The notes beneath the pieces are model-generated. The model worked only from the letters and a program-made list of their open reading frames with translations. It made no database searches and was not told the DNA's origin. From Hymenobacter sublimis (GTDB lineage Bacteria > Bacteroidota > Bacteroidia > Cytophagales > Hymenobacteraceae), in the NCBI RefSeq assembly GCF_023101345.1, contig NZ_CP095848.1, positions 3,994,001 through 4,058,000 of the forward strand: a DNA stretch of 64,000 nt, written 5' to 3'. This document shows positions 25,357-34,211 of the stretch, in pieces (the stretch's first letter is position 1; every line of letters starts with the position of its first letter). The position numbers were made by a program, and so were the translations under genes.

Positions 25357-26172
25357 TTACTTCACCAAGTGAAGAAACCGCAGATAAAACGGGGTAGGGC
25401 TGTTTTCGTGCTTGGGCTCGTATTTGCCGGCAATAATGGGCACGTACATCACCCGGCGGCGGGAGGCTTCGCCCACCAGCGGCGACTGGGCCACGCGGTG
25501 CCACATGCGGCCGTCGTGCACGGTTAGGTCGCCGGCTTCAGTTTCCACGGCTACCTCGTGGGGGTCGGGGCCTACGTCTTTGTAGTATTTCTTGCGGAAG
25601 AGAATGTCGCGCAGGCCCTGGCGGTGGGTGCCCGGAATGAGGCGCAGGCCCCCGTTGGTGACGGGCGTGCCATCGAGGTGAACCCCTACGTTGAGCATAG
25701 GCCCAATTTTCTTGCCGTAGAATACGTCGCGCAGGGAGTCAGTATGCCAGCCCATCTGCGAAAACTCCGAGCCCGCCACGTTCACGTAGTGGTTAATCAC
25801 CAGCCCGTCCTTCTCGTTTTCGCCTACCCGGCCGCCGGGCGCTTCCAGCAGCGGAAACAAGGCCTGAAACCGCGGGTCCTGCAGAAATTCGTGCAGCACG
25901 GGGCTGTGGTGAGAAGCAAAAGCAAAGCGCTGCACAATGGGCGAGCCATCCACATCCTTACCGTACTTGATAGGCACTCCATTTACTTTCTTGACGTCGT
26001 CGGTCAGCCACTGGTGTTGTACCTGCTGGGAAGCCTGCAGCAGGCTCTGAACGGTTTCCGGGGAGATGAAAGCGCGAAAGTGGAGAAATCCATGCTCCTG
26101 AAAGAAGGCCAGCTGTTCGGCCGTCAGGCTTTCTCCTAGGGTAAAACGAGGATAGGTTAGTTGTAAGGGCAT
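25357..26172 (-). CDS. Phytanoyl-CoA dioxygenase family protein
   Basis: About 271 residues of a non-heme Fe(II)/2-oxoglutarate oxygenase. The iron-binding HxD is in MGWHTDSLRDVFYG and the distal His with the 2-oxoglutarate Arg near LTVHDGRMWHRVAQSP and ASRRRVMYVP. FFQEHGFLHFRAFI and GGLRLIPGTHRQGL are further PhyH-family marks. The reaction would be a hydroxylation; the substrate is unknown. Start: ATG at 26172 is preferred over TTG at 26178. An exact -7 element (CAAAGATA on the plus strand, 26211-26218) lies upstream. Confidence 0.87.
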   Translation of the reverse strand: MPLQLTYPRFTLGESLTAEQLAFFQEHGFLHFRAFISPETVQSLLQASQQVQHQWLTDDVKKVNGVPIKYGKDVDGSPIVQRFAFASHHSPVLHEFLQDPRFQALFPLLEAPGGRVGENEKDGLVINHYVNVAGSEFSQMGWHTDSLRDVFYGKKIGPMLNVGVHLDGTPVTNGGLRLIPGTHRQGLRDILFRKKYYKDVGPDPHEVAVETEAGDLTVHDGRMWHRVAQSPLVGEASRRRVMYVPIIAGKYEPKHENSPTPFYLRFLHLVK

Positions 26173-26210
26173 AAGCAAAGGCGGTCAGCAAAACGCCTAG
26201 TGAGGGGAGG

Positions 26211-26218
26211 CAAAGATA
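26211..26218 (-). promoter_or_regulatory. -7 promoter element before the phytanoyl-CoA dioxygenase gene
   Basis: Minus strand TATCTTTG, an exact match to TAnnTTTG, 39 bases before the ATG at 26172. Confidence 0.5.
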
Positions 26219-26399
26219 CGATACCAAGGTTGCCGCTGCAGAAAAAGTGCTTCCCAACCCTGAAATCCGACAACGCAGTACCGTAGGGCGCGCCTCCCGC
26301 GGTGAAGAATGAGTGAATCAACCGCCGACCCTGCGTTTGGTTTACCGCGGCTGCGTACCTTAGCTGCAATAGCCGGGGCTCACCCAGGCCTTGTCGCGC

Positions 26400-27170
26400 A
26401 TGAAACGCCCCCTATTCCTGCTGTTGTTGCTGATGCTAGCGGCTGCCAATTCCGGGTGGGCGCAAACGGCCACTTCCCGCCTGGTGCCGTTTCGGAAGGG
26501 CGGCAAGTGGGGCTACGCTGACCAGTCGCGCCGGCTGGTGCTGCCCCTGCGCTACGACGAGGCCGGGCCCTTCGTGGAGGAAATTGCCTGGGTGCGCCAG
26601 GGCCAGCGCTACGGCTACATTGATGGCGGCGGTAACCCCGTGACGCCCCTGCAGTTTACCCGGGCCACTACCTTCCGGCTGGGCCGCGCCACCGTGGAGC
26701 TGAACGGCGAAACCTTCGAGTTGGGCCCCACCGGCCAGCGCCTGACCGAGCCCGCCCCCGCCGAGCCGGAGGAAGAGCCCTTAGAGCACGGCGACCTAGT
26801 GCGCAAAGAAGGCAAGGTAGGCTTCCGCTTCACGGTAGGTAGCGGCAGCGTGCCGGCTCTCTACGATGAAATTCGGGAGAACTACAACGGCTTGCTGTTT
26901 GTGCGCCAGGGTAGCAAGTGGGGCGTTATTGATAGCCGAGGCAAGCTGGTGCAGCCCGTGCGCTACGATGCTATTCGCCTGACGGGCAACCTGATGTTTC
27001 CGGTGGTGCAGTTGGGTCAGCTCTTCGGCTACCTCGACGAGGAAGGCAATACGCTCACGGAAATCCGCTACCCCCAGGCCGAGCCTTTCCTCGGCGACCT
27101 GGCCCGGGTGCTGGCCCCCGACGGGCAGCCCGGCTACATCAACACCAACGGCCAGGAGTTCTGGGAGTAG
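26400..27170 (+). CDS. Exported WG-repeat protein
   Basis: About 256 residues: signal peptide (MKRPLFLLLLLMLAAANSGWAQ) and at least five WG-type repeats, each of about 45 residues, e.g. GGKWGYADQSRRLVLPLRYDEAG, GQRYGYIDGGGNPVTPLQF, GSKWGVIDSRGKLVQPVRYD, GQLFGYLDEEGNTL and GQPGYINTNG. The acidic patch APAEPEEEPLEHGD interrupts the series. WG repeats form beta-propeller-like structures; the role is not known. The ATG at 26400 is used over a TTG nine bases earlier. A hairpin with T-rich tail follows at 27301. Confidence 0.85.
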   Translation: MKRPLFLLLLLMLAAANSGWAQTATSRLVPFRKGGKWGYADQSRRLVLPLRYDEAGPFVEEIAWVRQGQRYGYIDGGGNPVTPLQFTRATTFRLGRATVELNGETFELGPTGQRLTEPAPAEPEEEPLEHGDLVRKEGKVGFRFTVGSGSVPALYDEIRENYNGLLFVRQGSKWGVIDSRGKLVQPVRYDAIRLTGNLMFPVVQLGQLFGYLDEEGNTLTEIRYPQAEPFLGDLARVLAPDGQPGYINTNGQEFWE

Positions 27171-27300
27171 TGGCGAAATGGTGCGGTAGTGAAGTAAGAA
27201 GAGTGGTAAGCAGGCCGGTAGTCACCATCAGATGTCGAAGTAGTGCGGTTGGTGAAGGTGTTAAGTTGACGCTTCACGCCAGGACGGCACCACCACTAGC

Positions 27301-27331
27301 TAGGTAGCGTAGCCTATACGCTACCTATTTT
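27301..27331 (+). terminator. Hairpin terminator after the WG-repeat gene
   Basis: TAGGTAGCGTA (27301-27311) pairs with TACGCTACCTA (27317-27327) and is followed by TTTTATT. It lies about 130 bases after the stop at 27170. Confidence 0.7.
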
Positions 27332-27459
27332 ATTCCCAGCTGTGCCTCTACTGGCCGCAGAAGGCTAAAACGCGGCGTCCCATCTTTTACTACTACCCGC
27401 TATTCGCCGTAAACCGCCTACCTTCCTTTCCCTCCCGAACCCTTAACTGCTCCCGCCTT

Positions 27460-29016
27460 ATGCTCTTCACGCCCAGCCCCATGCTGCTCAAGCTGCTTTA
27501 CACCCGCGGCAGCCTGCATAACACGCCCGAAGGAGTGGCTTTCAGCATCAAGAACCGCCTGGATACAGTCCGCGTGACGCGTATCGACCACGTCCGGATT
27601 GGCGACACGCTGGTTCCGGCCGAGCAAATTGCCCTGGATTTAGGCGACGGGAACGTGCGGCCCGCCACGGTGCTCAACGCCGATGGCTCGGGAATTAACC
27701 TACCCGTTGGCCAGACGGCCACGTTTCATCTAGCCACACGTCCGCTCAAAGAAGGCATGCATACGGTGCAGGTGCAGTTTGCGGCGGAGCCCTTCGGCGA
27801 CCTGACCGTGGAAGTGGAGGACGCCATTGCCCAGCAGCCCGAAAACCGCACCCGCATTCCGCGCTCCGAGCAGGACGACTATTCCGAGGCCGCCATTCAG
27901 GCCCGCCAGCAGTTTGCCGAGGAGTTTACGGGTCAGCAGTTCGAGCACCTGAAACAATATTCCTTTGATGCCCACGCCCTGCAAGGAAACTGTGAGCATT
28001 TCACGGGGGTAGCCCAGATTCCGGTGGGCTTGGCCGGCCCCTTGCGCGTAAACGGCGAGCATGCCCAGGGCGACTTCCTGATTCCGATGGCTACCACCGA
28101 AGGCACCCTGGTAGCCAGTTACAACCGCGGCATGCAGGTGCTCAACCTTTGTGGGGGCGTGAAGTGCACCGTCATCGGCGACGCCATGCAGCGGGCCCCA
28201 GTGTTCGTGTTCGACGATGCCCGCGGGGCCCGCGACTTTGGCCAGTGGGTAGCGGCAGAAATCGAGCGAATTCGGCCCGAGGCGGAAAGCACTTCCCGCG
28301 TGGCCAAGCTGCAGTACATCGACACCTATCTGGCCAATAAATTCGCCTACCTGCGCTTCAACTTTTCAACCGGCGACGCGGCGGGCCAGAACATGGTGGG
28401 CCGCGCTACCTTCGCCGCCTGCTCCTGGATTCTGGAAAACTACAAAGGCGCGCCCATCCGCCACTTCTACCTCGAATCCAACTTCGCTACCGACAAAAAA
28501 GCCTCCCAAATCAACGTGATGCGTACCCGCGGCAAGCGCGTGGTGGCCGAGTGCGTTATCAAGCGCGACATTCTGCAGCAGCGCATGCGCGTAACGCCCG
28601 AGCAACTGGCCTACCACGGCCAAGTTAGCAACGTGGGCGCGTTTCTGAGCGGAGCCAACAACAACGGCGCCCACTCGGCCAATGGCATTACGGCCCTGTT
28701 CATTGCCACTGGCCAGGATGTCGCTAACGTGTCGGAGTCCTCGGCCGGTGTGCTTTACTCAGAAGTCACGAAGGAAGGCGACCTGTACCTGAGCATTACC
28801 ATTCCCTCCCTGATAGTAGCTACCCACGGCGGCGGTACCGGCTTGGCTACCCAAAACGAATGCCTGCGGATGCTGAACTGCGTAGGCCGCGGCACGGTCA
28901 ATAAATTCGCCGAAATCGTGGCCGGGGTAGTACTGGCCGGGGAGCTTAGCCTAGGTTCCGCTATTTCCTCCTCCGACTGGGTCAGCAGCCACGAGCAATA
29001 CGGCCGGAATCGGTGA
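27460..29016 (+). CDS. Hydroxymethylglutaryl-CoA reductase with extra N-terminal beta domain
   Basis: A 518-residue protein. Residues about 120-515 are an HMG-CoA reductase, forming mevalonate for isoprenoid synthesis: IPVGLAGPLRVNGEH, catalytic E214 in ATTEGTLVAS, STGDAAGQNMV (NADP-binding, in place of the class I DAMGMN), lysines K346/K347 in ATDKKASQIN, D420 in TGQDVANVSES, HGGGTGLATQ, and a late His in SSHEQYGRN. Residues about 8-115 (LYTRGSLHNTPEGVAFSIKN ... FGDLTVEVEDAI) are not part of the standard enzyme; they look like a small beta-sandwich and remind me of the CGDB/DUF6379 domains (from memory). No membrane anchor, so it is cytoplasmic. Its TGA stop lies within the GTGA repeat element. 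Confidence 0.88.
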   Translation: MLFTPSPMLLKLLYTRGSLHNTPEGVAFSIKNRLDTVRVTRIDHVRIGDTLVPAEQIALDLGDGNVRPATVLNADGSGINLPVGQTATFHLATRPLKEGMHTVQVQFAAEPFGDLTVEVEDAIAQQPENRTRIPRSEQDDYSEAAIQARQQFAEEFTGQQFEHLKQYSFDAHALQGNCEHFTGVAQIPVGLAGPLRVNGEHAQGDFLIPMATTEGTLVASYNRGMQVLNLCGGVKCTVIGDAMQRAPVFVFDDARGARDFGQWVAAEIERIRPEAESTSRVAKLQYIDTYLANKFAYLRFNFSTGDAAGQNMVGRATFAACSWILENYKGAPIRHFYLESNFATDKKASQINVMRTRGKRVVAECVIKRDILQQRMRVTPEQLAYHGQVSNVGAFLSGANNNGAHSANGITALFIATGQDVANVSESSAGVLYSEVTKEGDLYLSITIPSLIVATHGGGTGLATQNECLRMLNCVGRGTVNKFAEIVAGVVLAGELSLGSAISSSDWVSSHEQYGRNR

Positions 29017-29117
29017 AATGGTGAATTAGTGAGATGGTGAGTTTACTGTTCTGTTGGCGCTAATGGCGCGGTTTGAACAGTAAACTCACCATCTCACTAG
29101 TTCACCATCTCACTACC
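29012..29117. repeat. GTGA-type long hairpin, copy A
   Basis: The left arm begins GGTGAAATGGTGAATTAGTG and runs about 40 bases to ...TTTACTGTTC; the right arm is its near-perfect reverse complement, ending CATCTCACTACC. The centre holds GGCGCTAATGGCGC. It occupies exactly the gap between the stop codons of the HMG-CoA reductase gene and the convergent lipoprotein gene. The same arms and core recur at 61918-62028, and the arms at 39975-40213. Confidence 0.8.
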
Positions 29118-29647
29118 TACAGCGGATCGGCGGTTACTTTGAAGCGGGAATCGGTGCGGATGGTGATGTCCCGGCTGATGGGCTTGCGGATTTTAGCTTC
29201 CGTGGACAGGGTGTAGCTGCTGGCCTTCACGTACTTGTCTAGCTTTTGGGTGGAAGGCGTCAGCTGCAGCGTGTTTACGCCAGTCGGGATGTTATCCAAC
29301 GAGGCCAGCATGATTTTGTCGTTTGCATCAGTGCTGATGTAAATGGTGATGCTCTGCAGAAAGTCGAAGTTCTCGGAGTTCGGGTCGGTGATGGTGAGCG
29401 TAAGCCGGTCGAGCTTTACGTCTTTCACCAGGCTGGCGCTGGTGTTTTCGTTCTTGAACTTCTCGTCGGAGCGAGTCGTCACGGCAATGGGCGTGAGCGG
29501 CACTACTTGCCCAATGGGGAAAGCGCTGGCAATTTTCACCGACTGTGAGTCTTCGATATAGAAGGTCAGCAGCTTATCAAGTTTATCACAGCTGGAAAGA
29601 ATGGCCAGTAGCAGGAGCACCGGGGCCAGAAACAGGATTTTTTTCAT
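29117..29647 (-). CDS. Lipoprotein of unknown function
   Basis: A 176-residue protein from the ATG at 29647: MKKILFLAPVLLLLAILSSC is a lipoprotein signal with Cys at residue 20, followed by DKLDKLLTFYIEDSQSVKIA. The mature part looks all-beta (VKLDRLTLTITDPNSENFDF, SITIYISTD, YTLSTEAKIRKPISRDITI), like a compact immunoglobulin-type domain. I do not recognise a family. The longer reading to 29737 adds residues before the signal and is rejected. It is convergent with the HMG-CoA reductase gene through the GTGA hairpin. Confidence 0.7.
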   Translation of the reverse strand: MKKILFLAPVLLLLAILSSCDKLDKLLTFYIEDSQSVKIASAFPIGQVVPLTPIAVTTRSDEKFKNENTSASLVKDVKLDRLTLTITDPNSENFDFLQSITIYISTDANDKIMLASLDNIPTGVNTLQLTPSTQKLDKYVKASSYTLSTEAKIRKPISRDITIRTDSRFKVTADPL

Positions 29648-29769
29648 GGGTTTTGCAATTTTGGCGAAGTTACGAAATCCGTGCCGTTGTGGGTTTGCTA
29701 GCGCGGCTAGTCCACTAGCTCCTTTGCCAGGGTGCACGGCGCGGCGCCACCGTTCCTAGTCTAGGTCCC

Positions 29770-29861
29770 TACCCCTTTGAAACGTGACAAGCCCTTACGT
29801 CCGTGGTGGAGGTAAGGGCTTGTTATGTTAGCAGGCGTTTGGCAAAGAGAGAAAGGATAGC
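29770..29861. repeat. TGACAAGCCCTTAC repeat element, copy 1
   Basis: About 90 bases that align with 40041-40129: ACCC(C)TT..GA, GTGACAAGCCCTTAC, TCCGTG.TGGA, GGGCTTGTT, and GAGAGAAAGGAT at the end. It contains the hairpin ACAAGCCCTTACGTCC / GGTAAGGGCTTGT (29787-29823). It lies downstream of the hmgA stop (minus strand). Confidence 0.65.
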
Positions 29862-29926
29862 TTTGGTACCCTCACCATGCCATACATGGCATAAACTCGC
29901 TCTATCACTAACTCATTCAATCACCG

Positions 29927-31135
29927 CTAATCCATCATATCAGCGGCGCGGGGTGGGTCGTGCTGGAAGTCGGGCTGCCAGCTCATGGGGTAGCGCGGGT
30001 CCACGTAGGGCAGGGCCGCCTCCGTGAGGTAGAGCGGGCGGAACGTGTCCACCATTACGGCCAGCTCGTGGGTTTCCTTTTTGCCGATGCTAGCCTCCAC
30101 GGTGCCGGGGTGCGGGCCGTGCGGGATGCCGCTCGGGTGCCAGGTAAAGGAGGCCAAATCTACCCCGCGCCGCGACATGAAGTTGCCCGCCACGTAGTAC
30201 AGCACTTCGTCGGAATCGACGTTGGAGTGGTTATAGGGCGCCGGAATGGCCAGCGGGTGATAATCAAATAGGCGCGGCACGAAGGAGCAGATGACAAAGT
30301 TGTTGCCCTCGAACTGCTGGTGCACGGGTGGGGGCTGGTGGATGCGGCCGGTTATGGGCTCGAAATCGTGGATGCTGGTGGCGTAGGGGTAAAAGTAGCC
30401 GTCCCAGCCCACCACGTCGAAGGGCGAGTGACCATACACCAGCGTGTGCAGCAGCCCGTCCTTCTTCACCCGCACCTCATACTCGCCCGACTCGCGCACG
30501 TCACCTTCTACTAGCTCCGAGGGGCCGCGGAAGTCCCGCTCGCAATAGGGCGCGTGCTCCAGCAGCTGCCCGAAGTGGTTGCGGTAGCGCCGGCAGGTTT
30601 CCACGGGACTGAACGACTCGATGATGAGCAGGCGTACCGGTCCTTCCTCGAAGTGCAGCTGGTGAATAATCGTGCGCGGAATTACTACGTAGTCGCCGGG
30701 CTCGAAGGCCAGTTTGCCCAATTGGCTCCACAACTCGCCCCGGCCCTCATGCACGAAAATCACCTCATCGGCCAGGGCATTCTTGTAGTAATAGTCCATG
30801 CGCTGCTCCGTGGGGTTGCAGATGCTCATGGTCACGTCGGCGTTGCCGAGCAGGGTTTGGCGGGCCTGCAGGTAGTCGCCGCCGGTGGTGGTTTGGGCCA
30901 GGGTGCGCAGGTGAGCCGGCTCCAGGGGCCGGTCTTTCAGCAGCTTGGGCGCGTAAGGCCGCGGCTCTCCTACCTTCCGAATGTCGGTGGGCGCGTGGCG
31001 GTGGTAGAGCAGCGACGAGACGCCATGAAAGCCCAGCGTACCTACCAGCTGCTCGTGGTAAAGGGAGCCATCGGGCTGCCGAAATTGGGTGTGCCGCTTG
31101 CGCGGAATCTGGCCAAGGCGTTGATAGAAGGGCAT
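29927..31135 (-). CDS. hmgA: Homogentisate 1,2-dioxygenase
   Basis: A 402-residue iron-dependent ring-opening dioxygenase of tyrosine/phenylalanine catabolism that converts homogentisate to maleylacetoacetate. Family marks: ADEVIFVHEGRGELWSQLG, FEPGDYVVIPRTIIHQLHFE, VVGWDGYFYPYATSIHDFEP, the iron ligands in PYNHSNVDSDEVLYYVAGNF (His, Glu) and HPSGIPHGPHPG (His). The protein is a little shorter than mammalian HGD but matches the bacterial branch. The other genes of the pathway are not in the window. An overlapping hairpin repeat lies downstream. Start ATG at 31135. Confidence 0.94.
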   Translation of the reverse strand: MPFYQRLGQIPRKRHTQFRQPDGSLYHEQLVGTLGFHGVSSLLYHRHAPTDIRKVGEPRPYAPKLLKDRPLEPAHLRTLAQTTTGGDYLQARQTLLGNADVTMSICNPTEQRMDYYYKNALADEVIFVHEGRGELWSQLGKLAFEPGDYVVIPRTIIHQLHFEEGPVRLLIIESFSPVETCRRYRNHFGQLLEHAPYCERDFRGPSELVEGDVRESGEYEVRVKKDGLLHTLVYGHSPFDVVGWDGYFYPYATSIHDFEPITGRIHQPPPVHQQFEGNNFVICSFVPRLFDYHPLAIPAPYNHSNVDSDEVLYYVAGNFMSRRGVDLASFTWHPSGIPHGPHPGTVEASIGKKETHELAVMVDTFRPLYLTEAALPYVDPRYPMSWQPDFQHDPPRAADMMD

Positions 31136-31229
31136 ATGGGTAGGAAGTAGCGGGTGGGAACTGCGGGTAGAATGCCGTAACGTGAAGGTACAAAGTTTGG
31201 CCGGAGGCTTGGGTGTTAGTGCGACACTA

Positions 31230-31290
31230 GAGGAATCTGGGCTACTAACAAGAGGCTAACCCAGATTCCTCCCTGCGTTCAGAAGGACAG
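31230..31290. repeat. Degraded GTCATTCC-type hairpin
   Basis: GAGGAATCTGGG and CCCAGATTCCTC form a 12-bp stem; the outer right part (CAGAAGGACA) resembles the outer arm of the 22193-22270 repeat (CGGAATGACA) but its left counterpart is missing. It lies in the divergent gap between hmgA and the transglutaminase gene. Confidence 0.5.
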
Positions 31291-31375
31291 AAAGGATGCG
31301 TGAACCATAACAATCTTTCGTGTCGTTTCTTTGCACTCTGATTATCAGCCGGGACAACCCAGCTACCCCTGCGTT

Positions 31376-32356
31376 ATGCTCTCGTTTTTGCTCCCCTTGC
31401 TTTCCTTGCTGACGATAGCTCAGCCACCCACGCCTGCTCCCCGTAGCCGCACGTTCACGTTCGACTATGCCGCCACCATTCCGGCCCAGCCGGCCGGCAC
31501 CAAAGCAGTGGACTTATGGCTGCCCGTGCCCCACGATGATAAATCCCAGGATATCCGCGACTTGCAGGTAACTTCGCCCGTGCCGTACGATATTCAGACT
31601 GGCCCGTATGGCAACCGAATTCTGCACTTGCGCGCTACTGGCCAAGCACTGCAGGGCTTCACGGTGGATATGCGCTTGCGCGCTACACGGCGCGAACACC
31701 TGGCTCCGGCCCTGAGTGGGCAGCGCCCGCCTCGCGAAGCTGCCGACCCCAACTTGCAGCGCTGGCTAGCCGCCGACAGCCTCGTGCCGCTTGACCCGCA
31801 AATTCGGCTCTGGGCGCTGGAGGTAGCTACCAAGGCCCAGGCGAAAACCAATTTGGAAAAGGCCCGCGCCGTGTATGAGCACGTGGTCAGCACCGTGAAG
31901 TACGACAAGACCGGCCAGGGCTGGGGCCGCGGCGACATCTACTACGCCTGCGACGCCCGCCGCGGCAATTGCACCGATTTCCACGCCGTATTTATTGGCT
32001 ACTGCCGGGCCCTGGGTATTCCGGCCCGCTTCAGCATCGGCTTTCCGCTGCCACCCGAGCGCGGCACGGCTGAAATTAAAGGCTACCACTGCTGGGCCGA
32101 GTTCTACACGCCCGAAACTGGCTGGGTACCCGTCGATGCTTCCGAAGCCGCCAAAAACCCCGACCGTCGCAACTACTTCTTCGGGGCTCACGACGAGAAC
32201 CGTCTGGAGTTCACCCGCGGCCGGGACTTGGTGCTGGTGCCACGCCAGAACAACCCGGCGCTGAACTACTTTATCTACCCCTACGCCGAAGCCGATGGCA
32301 AGCCGCTAACCGGCATCAGGCAGGAGTTTCGGATGCAGGATCTGGCCAAAAAATAG
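31376..32356 (+). CDS. Exported transglutaminase-like (cysteine protease-fold) protein
   Basis: About 326 residues from the ATG at 31376. A signal peptide (MLSFLLPLLSLLTIAQ) is followed by a beta-rich region at about 20-110 (RTFTFDYAATIPAQPAGTKA) and a transglutaminase core with the Cys-His-Asp triad visible in DARRGNCTDFHAVFIGYC, EIKGYHCWAEFYTPETGW and VPVDASEA. Such periplasmic proteins cleave or cross-link peptides; the exact role is unknown. The end is shared with a bidirectional terminator against the protease gene. Confidence 0.87.
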   Translation: MLSFLLPLLSLLTIAQPPTPAPRSRTFTFDYAATIPAQPAGTKAVDLWLPVPHDDKSQDIRDLQVTSPVPYDIQTGPYGNRILHLRATGQALQGFTVDMRLRATRREHLAPALSGQRPPREAADPNLQRWLAADSLVPLDPQIRLWALEVATKAQAKTNLEKARAVYEHVVSTVKYDKTGQGWGRGDIYYACDARRGNCTDFHAVFIGYCRALGIPARFSIGFPLPPERGTAEIKGYHCWAEFYTPETGWVPVDASEAAKNPDRRNYFFGAHDENRLEFTRGRDLVLVPRQNNPALNYFIYPYAEADGKPLTGIRQEFRMQDLAKK

Positions 32357-32472
32357 TCTTGGGCCCGGTCACGCGTGCTCAAGGCAGCGTGAGGTATATT
32401 ACTCTCAACTCAAAGGGGTACCCTTCTGGTGGTCATCGGTTGAGACTACAACCGGTTGAATCATCTATAAGC

Positions 32473-32509
32473 AAAGGCCCGCTACTCTTTAGAAGAGCAG
32501 CGGGCCTTT
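32473..32509. terminator. Bidirectional intrinsic terminator
   Basis: AAAGGCCCGCTACTCTT and AAGAGCAGCGGGCCTTT form a 17-bp stem with one mismatch and a 3-base loop, with A-tract and T-tract on the two sides. It lies between the convergent transglutaminase and S41 protease genes. Confidence 0.85.
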
Positions 32510-32528
32510 ATACTGTGCTTTGAGGCTT

Positions 32529-34211
32529 TTATTTACCCAGCAGGCCTAGCATAGCTGTAGTTCCGGGCTCCTGCATAGCGCGCAGGGCGTGCTGCATCTC
32601 GGCGTCTTCCTGGTTTAGAACCTGGTAGTAGGCTGACTTGCCGTAGGCGCTGCGGGCAATTAGGGCCTTGAGCTGGTTGCGCAGCAGGGCCGCGCTGCGG
32701 CGCATATCAGCGGGGTTCTGGGGCACACCGTCGCGGGCGCCTTTGGCAGCCAGCTGCTGCAACTGCACGTCGTTGATGTGGAAGTTATGGTTGAATTGTT
32801 CGAACCGCAGGGCTTCTAGCTCGGCTTTGTGCTCCTGGTAGTAGGTTAGGGCAAACTCGCGCACCAGGTTCAGGCTTTGCAGACGGGTGTAATAAGCAGA
32901 GTGGGCCGTAGTGTCCCGGGGCACAAACAGGTCGGGCATAATGCCACCACCGCCGTACACGGCGCGGCCGTGGGCCGTGCGGTAGCGCAATGAATCAGCA
33001 AAATGGATGCTGTCGGCGTGGAAAAACTCGCCGTGGCGCTGCCGGTTCTGCAACTCCTGCTCGTATTCGGCCAGGCCACCCCGGTAGGACTTCTGAATGC
33101 TCCGGCCTGAGGGCGTGTAGTAGCGGGCAATAGTTAGGCGGAGTTCTGAGCCATCATTCAAGGCAATGGGCTGCTGCACCAGGCCCTTGCCAAAGGTGCG
33201 CCGACCAACCAGCAGGGCCCGGTCGTGGTCTTGCAGGGCGCCGGCCAGCACCTCGGCGGCGGAGGCGCTGCCTTCGTCTACGAGCACGACCAAGGAGCCT
33301 TCTTCGAAGTCGCCGACTACCCGCGAAAACGTCTGGGTATCGTACTGGTCGCCCTTGCCGTCAGTGTATACAATCTTCTTGGTACCTCCGATAAATTCGT
33401 CGGCCATCTTGGTAGCGCGGTCGAGGTAGCCGCCGGGGTTGCCGCGCAAGTCTAGCACGAGGCGGGAGAGGCCCTGCCGGCGCAAGTCGCCCAAGGCCGA
33501 CTTAAACTCATCGTACGTACCACTGGCAAAGCGGCTGACCTTGATGTAGCCCGTCTGGTTATCTACCATATAAGCCACATCCACCGAGGAGTTAGGAATG
33601 CGGTTGCGGGTTACCTGCACGCTGAGCGGGCGGGCCTGCCCGCGGCGCAGCACCTGCAGCAGCACATTACTACCGCGCGGACCGCGCAGCTTGCCAAACA
33701 TCTGCTCCGTCGTCAGGTGCATGCCCGACACACGCTGCCCGTTCACGGCCAGAATACGGTCGCCGGGTTGCAAACCAGCGCGCTCGGCCGGGCCGTCGCT
33801 GAGGGGAGCCACTACGGTTACCGTGTCACGGAAGAGGTTGAACTCTACCCCGATACCGTCGTAATCGCTCTGCAAAAAGGAAGAGGCTTGCTGCTGCTGC
33901 TTGGCCGGAATGAACACGGAGTGCGGATCAAGGCGCTCCAGCATGCGGCTAATAGCGTAATCGGAAAGCTCCTCGGCGTTAACGGAGTCTACGTAGTCGC
34001 GGTCAACGTAGCTCAGGATTTCTTTGAACTTTAGATAGCCACGAGCCGTGAGGTCGGGGTTCTGATCAGAAGGCCGGAAGGGGTTAGCGCCCAGTAACAC
34101 TCCACACGCCAAGGCCAGGGCTAACAGCCACGGCTGACGCACCTGCCGCCGGGAATTTTGCGGGGCAGACTCCAACGCGGGACGTGGCGAGTCGGTCGGC
34201 TCGATGTTCAT
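32529..34211 (-). CDS. S41 family C-terminal processing peptidase
   Basis: A 560-residue periplasmic serine protease of the CtpA/Prc type. One N-terminal membrane segment (WLLALALACGVLLGANPF, about 29-46), a helical part with YLKFKEILSYVDRDYVD, a PDZ domain at about 115-200 (DGIGVEFNLFRDTVTVVAPL ... GLQPGDRILAVNGQRVSGM), then the S41 core. The catalytic Ser is S317 (DEGSASAAEVLAGAL) and Lys K342 (TFGKGLVQ), 25 residues apart as usual. The C-terminal 150 residues are an extension common in Bacteroidota members. It trims C-termini of envelope proteins. The start ATG is at 34211; the divergent gap to ruvX is 423 bases. Confidence 0.92.
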   Translation of the reverse strand: MNIEPTDSPRPALESAPQNSRRQVRQPWLLALALACGVLLGANPFRPSDQNPDLTARGYLKFKEILSYVDRDYVDSVNAEELSDYAISRMLERLDPHSVFIPAKQQQQASSFLQSDYDGIGVEFNLFRDTVTVVAPLSDGPAERAGLQPGDRILAVNGQRVSGMHLTTEQMFGKLRGPRGSNVLLQVLRRGQARPLSVQVTRNRIPNSSVDVAYMVDNQTGYIKVSRFASGTYDEFKSALGDLRRQGLSRLVLDLRGNPGGYLDRATKMADEFIGGTKKIVYTDGKGDQYDTQTFSRVVGDFEEGSLVVLVDEGSASAAEVLAGALQDHDRALLVGRRTFGKGLVQQPIALNDGSELRLTIARYYTPSGRSIQKSYRGGLAEYEQELQNRQRHGEFFHADSIHFADSLRYRTAHGRAVYGGGGIMPDLFVPRDTTAHSAYYTRLQSLNLVREFALTYYQEHKAELEALRFEQFNHNFHINDVQLQQLAAKGARDGVPQNPADMRRSAALLRNQLKALIARSAYGKSAYYQVLNQEDAEMQHALRAMQEPGTTAMLGLLGK

